From NCBI RefSeq assembly GCF_900314695.1, contig NZ_OMWD01000013.1, positions 41,292 through 105,291 of the forward strand: DNA of 64,000 bases, written 5' to 3'. The position numbers and the translations under genes are program-made. Source of the stretch: an uncultured Methanobrevibacter sp. GTDB lineage: Archaea > Methanobacteriota > Methanobacteria > Methanobacteriales > Methanobacteriaceae. Shown here piece by piece: positions 9,810 to 17,965 of this stretch (positions are counted from its first letter, which is position 1; each line of letters opens with the position of its first letter). Under the pieces are notes generated by a model that was not told the origin of the DNA, did not search any database, and saw only the letters and a list, made by a program, of their open reading frames with translations.

Positions 9810-10208
9810 ATGTCAACAAAAGTTGTAGAAATTAAAACATTAAAAGTTGGAAAATATATTGTTTTAGGCGGAGAAGCTTGTAAAATTATTAGTTATACTA
9901 CTTCATCTCCAGGTAAACACGGAGCGGCAAAAGCAAGAATTGAAGCTGTAGGTGTATTCGACAACCAAAAAAGAAGTCTCGTTAAACCTGTAGATAACAA
10001 AGTAGATATTCCTATTATCGACAAAAGATTAGGTCAAGTCATTTCCATTCAAGGCGACAACGTTCAAATTATGGATATGGAAAACTATGATACCATTGAC
10101 TTACCAATGCCTGAAGATTTAAAAGACGACATCGTCGAAGGTATTGAAGTTGAATATATCGTCGCTTTAGGAAACATGAAAATAATGAGAACTAGAGGAT
10201 CTGCTTAA
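9810..10208 (+). CDS. eif5A: Translation factor aIF5A (hypusine-containing)
   Basis: A 132-residue protein of two beta-barrel domains that helps ribosomes through difficult peptide bonds. The modified loop is SSPGKHGAAKAR, with Lys36 as the hypusine or deoxyhypusine site. Codon choice is that of a highly expressed gene and the RBS is strong. The agmatinase gene follows by 33 bases on the same strand, and arginine decarboxylase is divergent; polyamine supply is needed for hypusine formation, so the clustering is functionally sensible. Deoxyhypusine synthase is not in the window. Confidence 0.97.
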   Translation: MSTKVVEIKTLKVGKYIVLGGEACKIISYTTSSPGKHGAAKARIEAVGVFDNQKRSLVKPVDNKVDIPIIDKRLGQVISIQGDNVQIMDMENYDTIDLPMPEDLKDDIVEGIEVEYIVALGNMKIMRTRGSA

Positions 10209-10241
10209 TTCCTCTAATTATTTTCCTTTTTTAGATAAATT

Positions 10242-11108
10242 ATGCTTTTTAATACATACGAACCGTGGAAATTTGCATTTTCATCTGAAAATGAAGAAAT
10301 AAAAGAAAACTCATATGGGATAATCGGAGTTCCCTTTGACAGCACTACTTCTTATCACTCCGGTGCACGTTTAGGACCAATCGTTGTGCGTGAAGCATCA
10401 TTTGGTTTTGAAAAATTCAATACTGTTTTTAACAAGAGCCTGACAGCCACATTTTATGATTTCGGTGACGTCAATGTTGTTCCTGGAAACTGCGAAAAGA
10501 CATCACAGATTGTTGAAGACACCGTCAATGAAATTTTGGACATGAATCTCAAGCCGATTATAATTGGAGGAGAGCATTCGGCATCAATCGGAGCCATCAA
10601 GGCATTGTGTGGAAGATATGAAAAATTGACAGTGATTCACCTCGACGCTCACAGGGATCTTGCATTCGAATTCATCGGCGAGAAATACTCTCATGCAACA
10701 GTAATGAGGAGGGCTCACGAAATGGGTGCCGATTTGGTACAAATCGGAATAAGGTCATCATCACTTGAGGAAGAGGAATTCGTAAAGTCAACATACAATG
10801 TCCAGACATTCAAAAACAAGGATGCCCACAAGCATATGGATGCAATAAAATATTATCTCACCAACATCGACGGACCAATCTACATTTCAATAGACATGGA
10901 TGTCATAGACCCTGCCGTTGCTCCTAATGTTGGAAATCCGACACCAGGTGGATTGCTCGTTCATGAAATAGAATCAATTCTAAAGACATTGTGCCATAAG
11001 ACTATTGTAGGATTGGATGTCGTTGAAACTGCAAGTGACAGATTGGGTGATGCCACTGCCGTTGTAGCCTCAAAAATAATCTATGATTTTTTAACATTGA
11101 TGGAATAA
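10242..11108 (+). CDS. speB: Agmatinase (ureohydrolase family)
   Basis: A 288-residue manganese enzyme hydrolysing agmatine to putrescine and urea. The metal-ligand motifs are in order: GGEHSASIGAI, HLDAHRDL and SIDMDVIDPAVAP, followed by NVGNPTPGG. It is downstream of aIF5A, probably in one transcript, and its substrate is the product of the divergent pyruvoyl decarboxylase. Arginase or another guanidino substrate is possible in this family, but the context favours agmatine. Confidence 0.9.
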   Translation: MLFNTYEPWKFAFSSENEEIKENSYGIIGVPFDSTTSYHSGARLGPIVVREASFGFEKFNTVFNKSLTATFYDFGDVNVVPGNCEKTSQIVEDTVNEILDMNLKPIIIGGEHSASIGAIKALCGRYEKLTVIHLDAHRDLAFEFIGEKYSHATVMRRAHEMGADLVQIGIRSSSLEEEEFVKSTYNVQTFKNKDAHKHMDAIKYYLTNIDGPIYISIDMDVIDPAVAPNVGNPTPGGLLVHEIESILKTLCHKTIVGLDVVETASDRLGDATAVVASKIIYDFLTLME

Positions 11109-11140
11109 TTATTTAACCTTATTTTTTCATATAATATCAT

Positions 11141-11962
11141 ATGAGAATCAAGGGACCAATATTTATTGAAACAATTTTTCTTTTGATAGCATTTTCAATC
11201 TATTTTTTCTCTGGAAATGTGTTTTTCATATATAATTTTGCATTTATCGGAACTTCTGTAGCTGTTGGTGTGTTTTTAACTCAAAATGGTTATAAGTTCG
11301 GTCGCAATATCATAATGCTTGCGGTAGGATCATATATTTTGATATATGTTGGAATATTGGGCAGGGAAAATCTTTTGCTTTCCGGATTCTGGTATTATCT
11401 GTTTTTGGGAGTATTTGAAGCTGCTGTAGTTCACTATCTTATAGCTAAAATTGCAGGTCCTTTCATATTCGGCCGTGGATGGTGCGGATATGCCTGCTGG
11501 ACTGCGATGATATTGGATCTGCTTCCATATAAGACTCCTGCCAATGAACGAAAGAACTGGGGATATGTGAGGTATGTGCTCTTTGCATCCATATTGTGTC
11601 TTGTTTCAGCACTCTTCATATTCAAGGTAAATCACCTGGACAATGTTTTGTTTTACATGTTCGTCATTGGAAATGTCATATACTATGTTTTAGGGATATT
11701 CTTGGCATATAAACTAAAGGACAACCGTGCATTTTGCAAATATGTATGTCCGATTACAGTATTTTTAAAGATGTCAAGTTATTTCTCACTTTTGAGGGTG
11801 AAAGTCAACAGGGATAAATGCAATGAATGCGGCAAATGCATGAAAAGATGTCCGATGGATGTTGAAATTTTAAACAATTCCAGAAAGAGAAAAAACGGAA
11901 CAGAATGTATATTGTGTCTCAATTGCGTTATGGATTGTCCGAAAAAGGCAATAAGTATATGA
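11141..11962 (+). CDS. NapH-like membrane protein with two [4Fe-4S] clusters
   Basis: A 273-residue integral membrane electron carrier. About five hydrophobic segments occupy residues 1-205, with the conserved cytoplasmic cysteine motifs GRGWCGYACW and FCKYVCPI. The C-terminal tail has two ferredoxin motifs, CNECGKCMKRCP and CILCLNCVMDCP. This is the NapH/NosR/CcoG-type arrangement that passes electrons between membrane and cytoplasm. No partner reductase is adjacent, so the pathway is unknown. A TATA-like CATATAAT about 15 bases before the ATG suggests a very short leader. Confidence 0.8.
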   Translation: MRIKGPIFIETIFLLIAFSIYFFSGNVFFIYNFAFIGTSVAVGVFLTQNGYKFGRNIIMLAVGSYILIYVGILGRENLLLSGFWYYLFLGVFEAAVVHYLIAKIAGPFIFGRGWCGYACWTAMILDLLPYKTPANERKNWGYVRYVLFASILCLVSALFIFKVNHLDNVLFYMFVIGNVIYYVLGIFLAYKLKDNRAFCKYVCPITVFLKMSSYFSLLRVKVNRDKCNECGKCMKRCPMDVEILNNSRKRKNGTECILCLNCVMDCPKKAISI

Positions 11963-12056
11963 TAATTAAAAAATAATGGATGATTATCGATAACATTATT
12001 AATTTCATTTTATATACTGATTAATATCGGAATTCATGTTTTCCAAGGTGCACTGT

Positions 12057-13394
12057 ATGTTGGATGATTTTTTCAAATTTAAGGAAAATGGGGCTGATTA
12101 TAGAACTGAAATAATTGCAGGCATCACCACATTTCTTGCAATGGCTTATATTTTAGGTGTAAATCCGTCGATGCTGGCTGAAGGTGGAATGCCTGCCAAT
12201 GCAGTATTTTTTTCAACAGCAATTGCATCAGGTCTCGCATGTATAGTTATGGGATTGGTTGCCAAATTCCCTGTTGGATTGGCTCCTGGTATGGGGCTGA
12301 ATGCCCTTTTCACATATACAATCATATTGGAAATGGGAAACTCCTGGGAAACTGCACTTGCAGCAGTATTTATTTCATCCATAATATTTTTTATCATTAC
12401 CATCTCAGGTTTAAGGGAAGCTATTTTAAATCTTATTCCTGCAGATTTGAAAATAGGTATAGGTGCAGGTATCGGATTTTTCCTGGCATTTCTTGGATTT
12501 AAAGGTGCGGGAATTATTGTAAATGACCAGTCAACTTATGTTACAATGGGTAATCTGCTTGCACCTTCTGTAATTTTGGCTTTGATTGGCATTTTAATAA
12601 CATTGGTTTTCTATATTCGAAAGGTGCCAGCAGCAGTATTTTTCGGTATGATAATCACTGCAGCAATAGGCATTGTATTCAGTTTTTTAGGATTCGGAAC
12701 TGGAAATCCGTTAATGCCGTCAATTCCTGCACAATTCATATCTGTCAATTTTGATTTTAGTCTCTTTGGAGGATTTTTGCGAGGATTCGCACAGCTTTTC
12801 TCAAATATTCCTAACCTGTTTATGATGGTGTTTTCGCTTCTTTTTGTTACATTCTTTGATGCTACCGGAACTTTAATGTCATTAGGTAAACAATGCGGGT
12901 TCATTGATGAAAAAGGTCAATCGATGGGAATTGAAAAGGCATTTTTAAGTGATGCTATAGGTGGAATAATAGGTTCTGTATGTGGTACAAGTACAGTAAC
13001 TGCTTTTGTTGAAAGTGCAACAGGTGTGGGCATGGGTGCAAAGACAGGTTTGGCATCTGTTGTAACTGGTATCTTATTCTTGCTTTCAATATTTGTCGCT
13101 CCACTCATATTGGCATTGTTTACTCCTTCTGTAACTGCTGCAGCTTTGGTTATTGTAGGTTTCTTGATGATGGCTCAATTAGGAAGTGTGGATTGGGCCA
13201 ATTCGGTAATTTCAGCATCTGTTTTTATGACAATCATTATGATGATTCTTTCATACTCAATTTCCATAGGTATTGCATGGGGGTTCATTGCTTATTTCGT
13301 AGGATCCCTTGCTGAAGGCAAGTTCAAGGAGATGGGTTGGGGAATGTATGCCCTGATGATTGTATTTTTAGTTTATCTCTTCTTTGGGCTTTAG
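12057..13394 (+). CDS. Purine permease of the AzgA-like NCS2 family
   Basis: A 445-residue transporter with 12-14 membrane segments. It carries family hallmarks: an early TEIIAGITTFLAMAYIL, NPSML, the PVGLAPGMGLNALF helix and the later VTFFDATGTLMSLG and CGTSTVTAFVESATG motifs. Homologues import adenine, guanine or hypoxanthine. I choose ATG 12057 because AAGGTG lies eight bases upstream; ATG 12036 has no such site. Adenine deaminase lies 4.6 kb away, which fits a salvage role but is not an operon. Confidence 0.88.
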   Translation: MLDDFFKFKENGADYRTEIIAGITTFLAMAYILGVNPSMLAEGGMPANAVFFSTAIASGLACIVMGLVAKFPVGLAPGMGLNALFTYTIILEMGNSWETALAAVFISSIIFFIITISGLREAILNLIPADLKIGIGAGIGFFLAFLGFKGAGIIVNDQSTYVTMGNLLAPSVILALIGILITLVFYIRKVPAAVFFGMIITAAIGIVFSFLGFGTGNPLMPSIPAQFISVNFDFSLFGGFLRGFAQLFSNIPNLFMMVFSLLFVTFFDATGTLMSLGKQCGFIDEKGQSMGIEKAFLSDAIGGIIGSVCGTSTVTAFVESATGVGMGAKTGLASVVTGILFLLSIFVAPLILALFTPSVTAAALVIVGFLMMAQLGSVDWANSVISASVFMTIIMMILSYSISIGIAWGFIAYFVGSLAEGKFKEMGWGMYALMIVFLVYLFFGL

Positions 13395-13406
13395 ATATTT
13401 TTAAAA

Positions 13407-13685
13407 TTAGTCATTGTAGTCTTTTTCTACTTTGTCAAGATAATATTTGCCTTTATCGGTTATGCTGTAGAATCTGTACCTTTTGTCTTCTTCATTAAGA
13501 CATTCCACTAAATCCGCTTCTTTTAGTGTTTTTAAGTACTTTGACACGTGATTGCTGTTGTCATTAATATCCTTGCTGATTTTTGAAGGAATCTTATCCT
13601 CCTTTTCAAGGGATTTTAAAACGTTTATTCTTTTTTTGGACCTTGCCAGCAGAGATATGATGCTCATATCATCTTTTTTAATCAT
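13407..13685 (-). CDS. Winged-helix transcriptional regulator (ArsR/MarR-like)
   Basis: A 92-residue DNA-binding protein consisting only of a winged helix: KRINVLKSLEKEDKIPSKIS, then recognition helix SNHVSKYLKTLKEADLVE and a wing with RYRFYSITDKGKYYL. There are no cysteine pairs suggesting metal sensing. ATG 13685 gives a nearly leaderless gene; ATG 13667 is an alternative. It is divergent from the secreted-protein/zinc-ribbon operon, with two palindromes in the 113-base spacer, so it is the likely regulator of that operon. The ligand is unknown. Confidence 0.75.
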   Translation of the reverse strand: MIKKDDMSIISLLARSKKRINVLKSLEKEDKIPSKISKDINDNSNHVSKYLKTLKEADLVECLNEEDKRYRFYSITDKGKYYLDKVEKDYND

Positions 13686-13713
13686 GATTTTCAATTTAAA
13701 TTTTGGCTATTTA

Positions 13714-13725
13714 ATAGATATCTAT
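13714..13725. promoter_or_regulatory. Palindrome ATAGATATCTAT, candidate operator
   Basis: A perfect 12-base palindrome just upstream of the winged-helix gene and 4 bases from the larger palindrome at 13730. Its place between divergent genes suggests an operator for the small winged-helix protein. AT-rich palindromes of this size can occur by chance, so this one alone is weak. Confidence 0.4.
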
Positions 13726-13729
13726 ATGA

Positions 13730-13745
13730 TATTAGCATGCTAATA
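13730..13745. promoter_or_regulatory. Palindrome TATTAGCATGCTAATA, candidate operator
   Basis: A perfect 16-base palindrome in the divergent spacer, immediately upstream of a TATA-like TTTATATTA (from 13752) serving the rightward operon. A dimeric winged-helix regulator binding here could block or help basal factors. The 13407-13685 protein is the obvious candidate. Confidence 0.55.
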
Positions 13746-13798
13746 GCAATGTTTATATTATGTGTGTAACATATTTATCAGTACTGAATTGAGGTGAT

Positions 13799-14290
13799 AT
13801 TTTCAACAAAAAAATTTTTCTTGTAATTCCTGTTGTTATTGTTGCATTAATCATTATAATGCCTATTAGTTCTACTTATGATTTTGATGGGCATTTTACA
13901 ATGAATGTTCCTTTGGGCAAGCATTATAGTGATGTTGCATGGTGCCGCCCCAATGGTGCATTAGGTTGCGCCGCTGAATATTGGGAAGATAGTGCCGGCT
14001 GTGAATTGGATAAAAATGAATTCGTTGTTTATTATTATAATAATTCACTGCTGGTTGAAGGTGAATCAAATGCATTGCAACATTCTCTCAATGGTTTAAA
14101 TACATCATATTTGTATAAAATTGAGCAAAATGATGGAAATTTATTTGTATTGACCAATGATATCGGAATGAGAAATATGCCACCATATCTTGTAGGCACT
14201 GCAAATGATGATGGCAGTGAAGCTGTTTTTGTTGGAGGACACAATCTCAATGACTTGAAAAGATATGCACATTCTGTTGAATTTAAATAG
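13799..14290 (+). CDS. Secreted or membrane-anchored protein, unknown function, apparent ATT start
   Basis: No family recognised. The first ATG (13859) would leave 143 residues and discard a clear signal-anchor; the frame is open upstream and encodes KKIFLVIPVVIVALIII right behind the ribosome site GAGGTGAT (13791-13798). The only codon in position to start it is ATT at 13799, giving 163 residues. The mature part starts YDFDGHFTMNVPLG, has five cysteines and ends in DLKRYAHSVEFK. The same opening and closing patterns occur in the secreted protein at 60688-61176, so the two are probably paralogues. It heads the operon that continues with 14301, 14859 and 15830. Confidence 0.6.
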   Translation: MFNKKIFLVIPVVIVALIIIMPISSTYDFDGHFTMNVPLGKHYSDVAWCRPNGALGCAAEYWEDSAGCELDKNEFVVYYYNNSLLVEGESNALQHSLNGLNTSYLYKIEQNDGNLFVLTNDIGMRNMPPYLVGTANDDGSEAVFVGGHNLNDLKRYAHSVEFK

Positions 14291-14300
14291 GTGAATAAAA

Positions 14301-14855
14301 ATGTTAGTTCGTAATTTGGATTTTCTATCCATACCTAAAGAGTTTTCCAAAGTTGAAATTACGATTTACGACAATAAATCCATTGCTTTGGTATACATTA
14401 ACGGTAAAGGATATTCTTTGGTTTTAAAAAATGAAGATGTTATTGATTCATTATTTTTATTGAAAACTGATATTGTCCCAAGCAATGTCAATGAACATTC
14501 CGACAGGGAAGATTTCATAAATGTAATTAAAATGCTGCTGGATAAGATTTATGCTATTGCAGATATCAAGGAATATGAAAAGCAGCATCAGGAGCATGTA
14601 TTTTTAAGATTGATGGACATGCTAAATGAGGGAACTGATGTTGAAATTATTTCTGAAGAAACTTCAAAGGTCTACAGCGACATTGAAAAAGGATTCATGA
14701 AGTTGGAAATAGATATTCTGGACAATAAAATCAATGCTTTAAATTCCTCTATTGCAGATGTTTCAAATAATCTGCAGGCTACAGTTGATGATATTGAAGA
14801 AAATTCATGGGGAAATAAGATTAGAAAGTCCATTGATCAAAATAACTGGGGTTAA
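14301..14855 (+). CDS. Uncharacterised protein, zinc-ribbon operon member
   Basis: 184 residues, no recognised domain. The first 60 residues look like a small beta-rich domain (VEITIYDNKSIALVYINGKGYSLVL); the rest is mostly helical and acidic, with a coiled-coil-like stretch KINALNSSIADVSNNLQATV near the end. No signal peptide or membrane segment. ATG follows AGGTGAATAAAA. It lies 10 bases after the secreted-protein gene and 3 bases before the zinc-ribbon gene, so it is almost certainly co-transcribed with them. Confidence 0.7.
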   Translation: MLVRNLDFLSIPKEFSKVEITIYDNKSIALVYINGKGYSLVLKNEDVIDSLFLLKTDIVPSNVNEHSDREDFINVIKMLLDKIYAIADIKEYEKQHQEHVFLRLMDMLNEGTDVEIISEETSKVYSDIEKGFMKLEIDILDNKINALNSSIADVSNNLQATVDDIEENSWGNKIRKSIDQNNWG

Positions 14856-14858
14856 ACT

Positions 14859-15818
14859 ATGGTAAAGTGTAGTAAGTGTGGAGCGGAAGTTGTCGGATCT
14901 GATTTCTGTTTTAACTGTGGTGAAAAAGTAGAAAAATATGAAGCAGGTTCTGATGTCTGTCCGAAATGCGGTACAAAAAATGGTAAAAACACAACATTTT
15001 GCCGTGAATGCGGACATAAGTTGGATAATGGAGTTGGTTTCGGCTCATCTCATTCTCAAAAGGAATGGCAGGCACGTCACGATGAGATTATTAGAAGATA
15101 TGATATGTTGGCTGAAGAATTCGGCATAAAAGATGAAGATTATTTTTTAACCAGCGTTAAAAGATTCAATAAGTTGGAACAGACTACAACTAAACACCAA
15201 TTGACTAATGATGTTGTTGACACTGCAGTATTTGGAATTCCGGTAAACAGATTGTTGAAAAGAGATTTGGGTAATGAAACTATCATTGATGGATTTTTCC
15301 TCATAAAAGAAGATAAATTTGTTTTCATGGAAATTGACAACAGGGACTGGGAAAAGGTCAATGCAGGAATAAACAATTTCTATTTTGATAAAATCGTATC
15401 AATGAGAGTCACAAAAAGGTTAGGTGATGAAAGTAGATATGAAGATATTACCAAAAGGGGATGGACATCAGCCAACGATATCAGACGCTCAATAAAAAAT
15501 GATATTCAATCACTTAAAGCCACACGATTCAAAGACATGATTACAAACAATGACAGTGCCGACATGTTTGACAGATTGCTAATCAAATTGGTTGACAACA
15601 CTTCATATGAAATCAGACTTCCAAGCTATAAATTCGGTCAAAATCTGATAGATCTCTTTGAAACATTAAGGGGAAAACCGCAGACAGTTGTTGTTCAAAA
15701 TCCAACATCCGAGCCTACAAAAGCACAGCAATTAAAGGAATTCCAGGAATTACTTGAAAGCGGTGCGATTACTCGAGATGAATTTGACCAACTCAAAAAG
15801 GATTTGCTATTCGGTTGA
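14859..15818 (+). CDS. Zinc-ribbon protein with PH-like and SHOCT-like domains
   Basis: 319 residues. Two zinc ribbons lie at the N-terminus (CSKCGAEVVGSDFCFNCG and CPKCGTKNGKNTTFCREC). The middle, about residues 140-280, resembles a bacterial PH-like domain (ETIIDGFFLIKEDKFVFMEI...). The last 30 residues fit the SHOCT helix-turn-helix pattern, LKEFQELLESGAITRDEFDQ followed by LKKDLL, which is usually an oligomerisation tail. No membrane segment. Function is unknown; the domain set suggests a scaffold that binds another protein or membrane. Its opening codons closely match those of the next gene, consistent with shared ancestry of the ribbons. Confidence 0.72.
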   Translation: MVKCSKCGAEVVGSDFCFNCGEKVEKYEAGSDVCPKCGTKNGKNTTFCRECGHKLDNGVGFGSSHSQKEWQARHDEIIRRYDMLAEEFGIKDEDYFLTSVKRFNKLEQTTTKHQLTNDVVDTAVFGIPVNRLLKRDLGNETIIDGFFLIKEDKFVFMEIDNRDWEKVNAGINNFYFDKIVSMRVTKRLGDESRYEDITKRGWTSANDIRRSIKNDIQSLKATRFKDMITNNDSADMFDRLLIKLVDNTSYEIRLPSYKFGQNLIDLFETLRGKPQTVVVQNPTSEPTKAQQLKEFQELLESGAITRDEFDQLKKDLLFG

Positions 15819-15829
15819 TTGGTGATTAG

Positions 15830-16639
15830 ATGGTTAAATGTAGTAACTGTGGATTGGAGATTGATGATAATTTTCAAAACTGCCCGAATTGCGGAAATGA
15901 TTTGTCAAAATCAGATGTTGAAGTTAAAAAGGAAGAAATCTCAACATGCAACAGTTGCGGGGCACCGCTAAAGGATTCGGATTCATTCTGTCCAAGTTGC
16001 GGAAGCAAAGTTGAAATTGAAAATTCGGCATTGAAATGTAAAAATTGTGGCAGTGAATTGTCTCAAAATGCTGTGTTCTGCCAGGTATGTGGGGCCAAGG
16101 TAGAAAAAATCGAACAGACCTCAAAAAGAACTTGCCCAAATTGTGGCGGGGAAGTTGACGCCAACACCACATTCTGCCAGGAATGCGGGGCAAACGTATT
16201 CACTGGTGAGAAAAACAAGCATAACGCTCCAACCTCCCATTCCTCTGCAGGCAAAATCGATTTTAATGTACTGGTCAAGCCTTCTATAATTGCATTAATA
16301 GTGGGGATTATTTTATCCATAATTGGTTTGGGAATAGGATTTTCATGGTATTCTTTTGTTATTGCAGTAATATTGAGTGCCGGATTCTTTGCGGCGGCTG
16401 TTGGCAATCAAATCAATGCAATAGTTTTTGGATTTATAGTTGGCTTAATTTTAGGCCTTTTGGAAACTCCATTGATTGAATTTCTTTTCGGTTCGTTTGT
16501 CGCCGGATTATATCAGGGATTTCTTGGAGGGCATTTGCTTATCATAATTATTTTTGGAGTAGTTAGCGCATTTATTTCAAATGCATATTTCAAGGAAAGT
16601 ATTTTACAAATAACTGATAATTTCAAGGGAAAGTTATAG
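15830..16639 (+). CDS. Membrane protein with three N-terminal zinc ribbons
   Basis: 269 residues. Three zinc-ribbon-like CxxC pairs-of-pairs occupy residues 1-125 (starting CSNCGLEIDDNFQNCPNCG), with a further CPNCGGEVDANTTFCQECG. The C-terminal half has about four hydrophobic segments, the first being VKPSIIALIVGIILSIIGLG, typical of the DUF5518-like small membrane domains of Methanobacteriales. Likely a membrane partner of the preceding soluble zinc-ribbon protein. Last gene of the operon; a T-rich stretch follows. Confidence 0.72.
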   Translation: MVKCSNCGLEIDDNFQNCPNCGNDLSKSDVEVKKEEISTCNSCGAPLKDSDSFCPSCGSKVEIENSALKCKNCGSELSQNAVFCQVCGAKVEKIEQTSKRTCPNCGGEVDANTTFCQECGANVFTGEKNKHNAPTSHSSAGKIDFNVLVKPSIIALIVGIILSIIGLGIGFSWYSFVIAVILSAGFFAAAVGNQINAIVFGFIVGLILGLLETPLIEFLFGSFVAGLYQGFLGGHLLIIIIFGVVSAFISNAYFKESILQITDNFKGKL

Positions 16640-16652
16640 AAATTGAAATTAT

Positions 16653-16669
16653 CTTTTTTCTTTTTTTTT
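16653..16669 (+). terminator. Poly-T terminator after zinc-ribbon operon
   Basis: Two T-runs separated by a C (six and nine Ts) begin 14 bases after the stop codon at 16639. Archaeal RNA polymerase terminates on such T-tracts without a hairpin. Confidence 0.55.
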
Positions 16670-16743
16670 CAAAGCTTAACCATACCATTAAATATCACCA
16701 AAACTAAATTTATAATATTAACTAAAAATGGAGCAAAAATATT

Positions 16744-17964
16744 ATGAATAAAAGAATTATTGAACTTTCCGGTCATATTATTGATTCAATGGCCTTAACT
16801 AAGACCATGGCAATAATTATGGAAAAAGGAGGGGAATTTGACATTTTGGAAATCGATGTTGGACGTAAAAAATCAGATGTAAGTCATGCAAAAATTGAAG
16901 TTTCCGCATATTCTCCCGAACTGTTGAATGCAATACTTGACGAACTGTCTGTTCTTGGAGCATCAATCCATGAAATCAAGGAGGTCAATCTTGTTGCATC
17001 AACCAAAGATAAAGTTGCTCCTGAAGGTTTTTATTCATCTTCCAATCATGCCACACACATTTACTATAAGGGAAACTGGATTCCTGTTGAAGATATAGAA
17101 ATGGACTGTCTGGTTGTAGTTGACGAAGATGAAAACAGGGCATTCGTAAAGCCTATTTCCAATATCGAGGCGGGAGACAAGATTGTCGTTGGCCTTGACG
17201 GGGTCAGGGTAACCCCTCCTCAAAGATCAAGGGATGAACACCAGGTATTCGAATTCATGAACAGTGATGTATCTTCAGAAAAGCCTTTGATGAATCTAAT
17301 AAATGGTATCGCTCAGGAAATGAAGGAAATCAAAGCCAAAGGAGGAAAAATAGGTATTGTAGGGGGTCCTGCTATAGTACACACAGGTTCCGGAAAATAC
17401 CTTGCATCATTGATTAGGGATGGTTACATAGATGTCATCATGGCAGGTAATGCTCTTGCTACCCACGACATTGAATCAAATCTCTTCGGCACATCTCTTG
17501 GAATCGAAGTGGAAACCGGTAAAATCGTAGCTCATGGCCACACCCACCACATGAGGGCAATCAACAGAATCAACAATTCAGGCTCCATTAGAAAAGCTGT
17601 TGAAGACGGAACCCTAACTGGTGGAATAATGTATGAGTGCATTAAAAATGAGGTTCCATTTGTCCTTGCAGGTTCAATCCGTGATGACGGCCCTCTTCCA
17701 GACGTAATAACCGATGTCATTGAAGCCCAAAAGCTCATGAGAAAATATGCTCAGGAAGTTGACATGGTATTGATGATTTCAACAATGCTTCATTCAATCG
17801 CAATGGGTAACCTATTGCCTTCAAGGGTTAAAAGTATCTGCGTGGATATCAACCCATCCACAGTTACCAAATTATCCGACAGGGGAAGCGCACAGGTTGT
17901 AGGTATTGTAACCGATATAGGAACATTCATGCCTTTGTTATACAATGCGTTGAATGAGGAATAA
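16744..17964 (+). CDS. TIGR00300-family protein (LOR/SDH-like; probable archaeal ornithine cyclodeaminase)
   Basis: A 406-residue methanogen protein. The N-terminal third is the conserved LOR/SDH region (SGHIIDSMALTKTM... GGEFDILEIDVG), the rest a Rossmann-like domain with IGIVGGPAIVHTGSGKYL and EVETGKIVAHGHTHHMRAIN. This family was first named from similarity to lysine-ketoglutarate reductase/saccharopine dehydrogenase; a methanococcal homologue has been reported to convert ornithine to proline. The function here is by family. ATG follows GGAG. The stop is one base before the adenine deaminase start, implying co-translation. Confidence 0.75.
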   Translation: MNKRIIELSGHIIDSMALTKTMAIIMEKGGEFDILEIDVGRKKSDVSHAKIEVSAYSPELLNAILDELSVLGASIHEIKEVNLVASTKDKVAPEGFYSSSNHATHIYYKGNWIPVEDIEMDCLVVVDEDENRAFVKPISNIEAGDKIVVGLDGVRVTPPQRSRDEHQVFEFMNSDVSSEKPLMNLINGIAQEMKEIKAKGGKIGIVGGPAIVHTGSGKYLASLIRDGYIDVIMAGNALATHDIESNLFGTSLGIEVETGKIVAHGHTHHMRAINRINNSGSIRKAVEDGTLTGGIMYECIKNEVPFVLAGSIRDDGPLPDVITDVIEAQKLMRKYAQEVDMVLMISTMLHSIAMGNLLPSRVKSICVDINPSTVTKLSDRGSAQVVGIVTDIGTFMPLLYNALNEE

Positions 17965-17965
17965 C

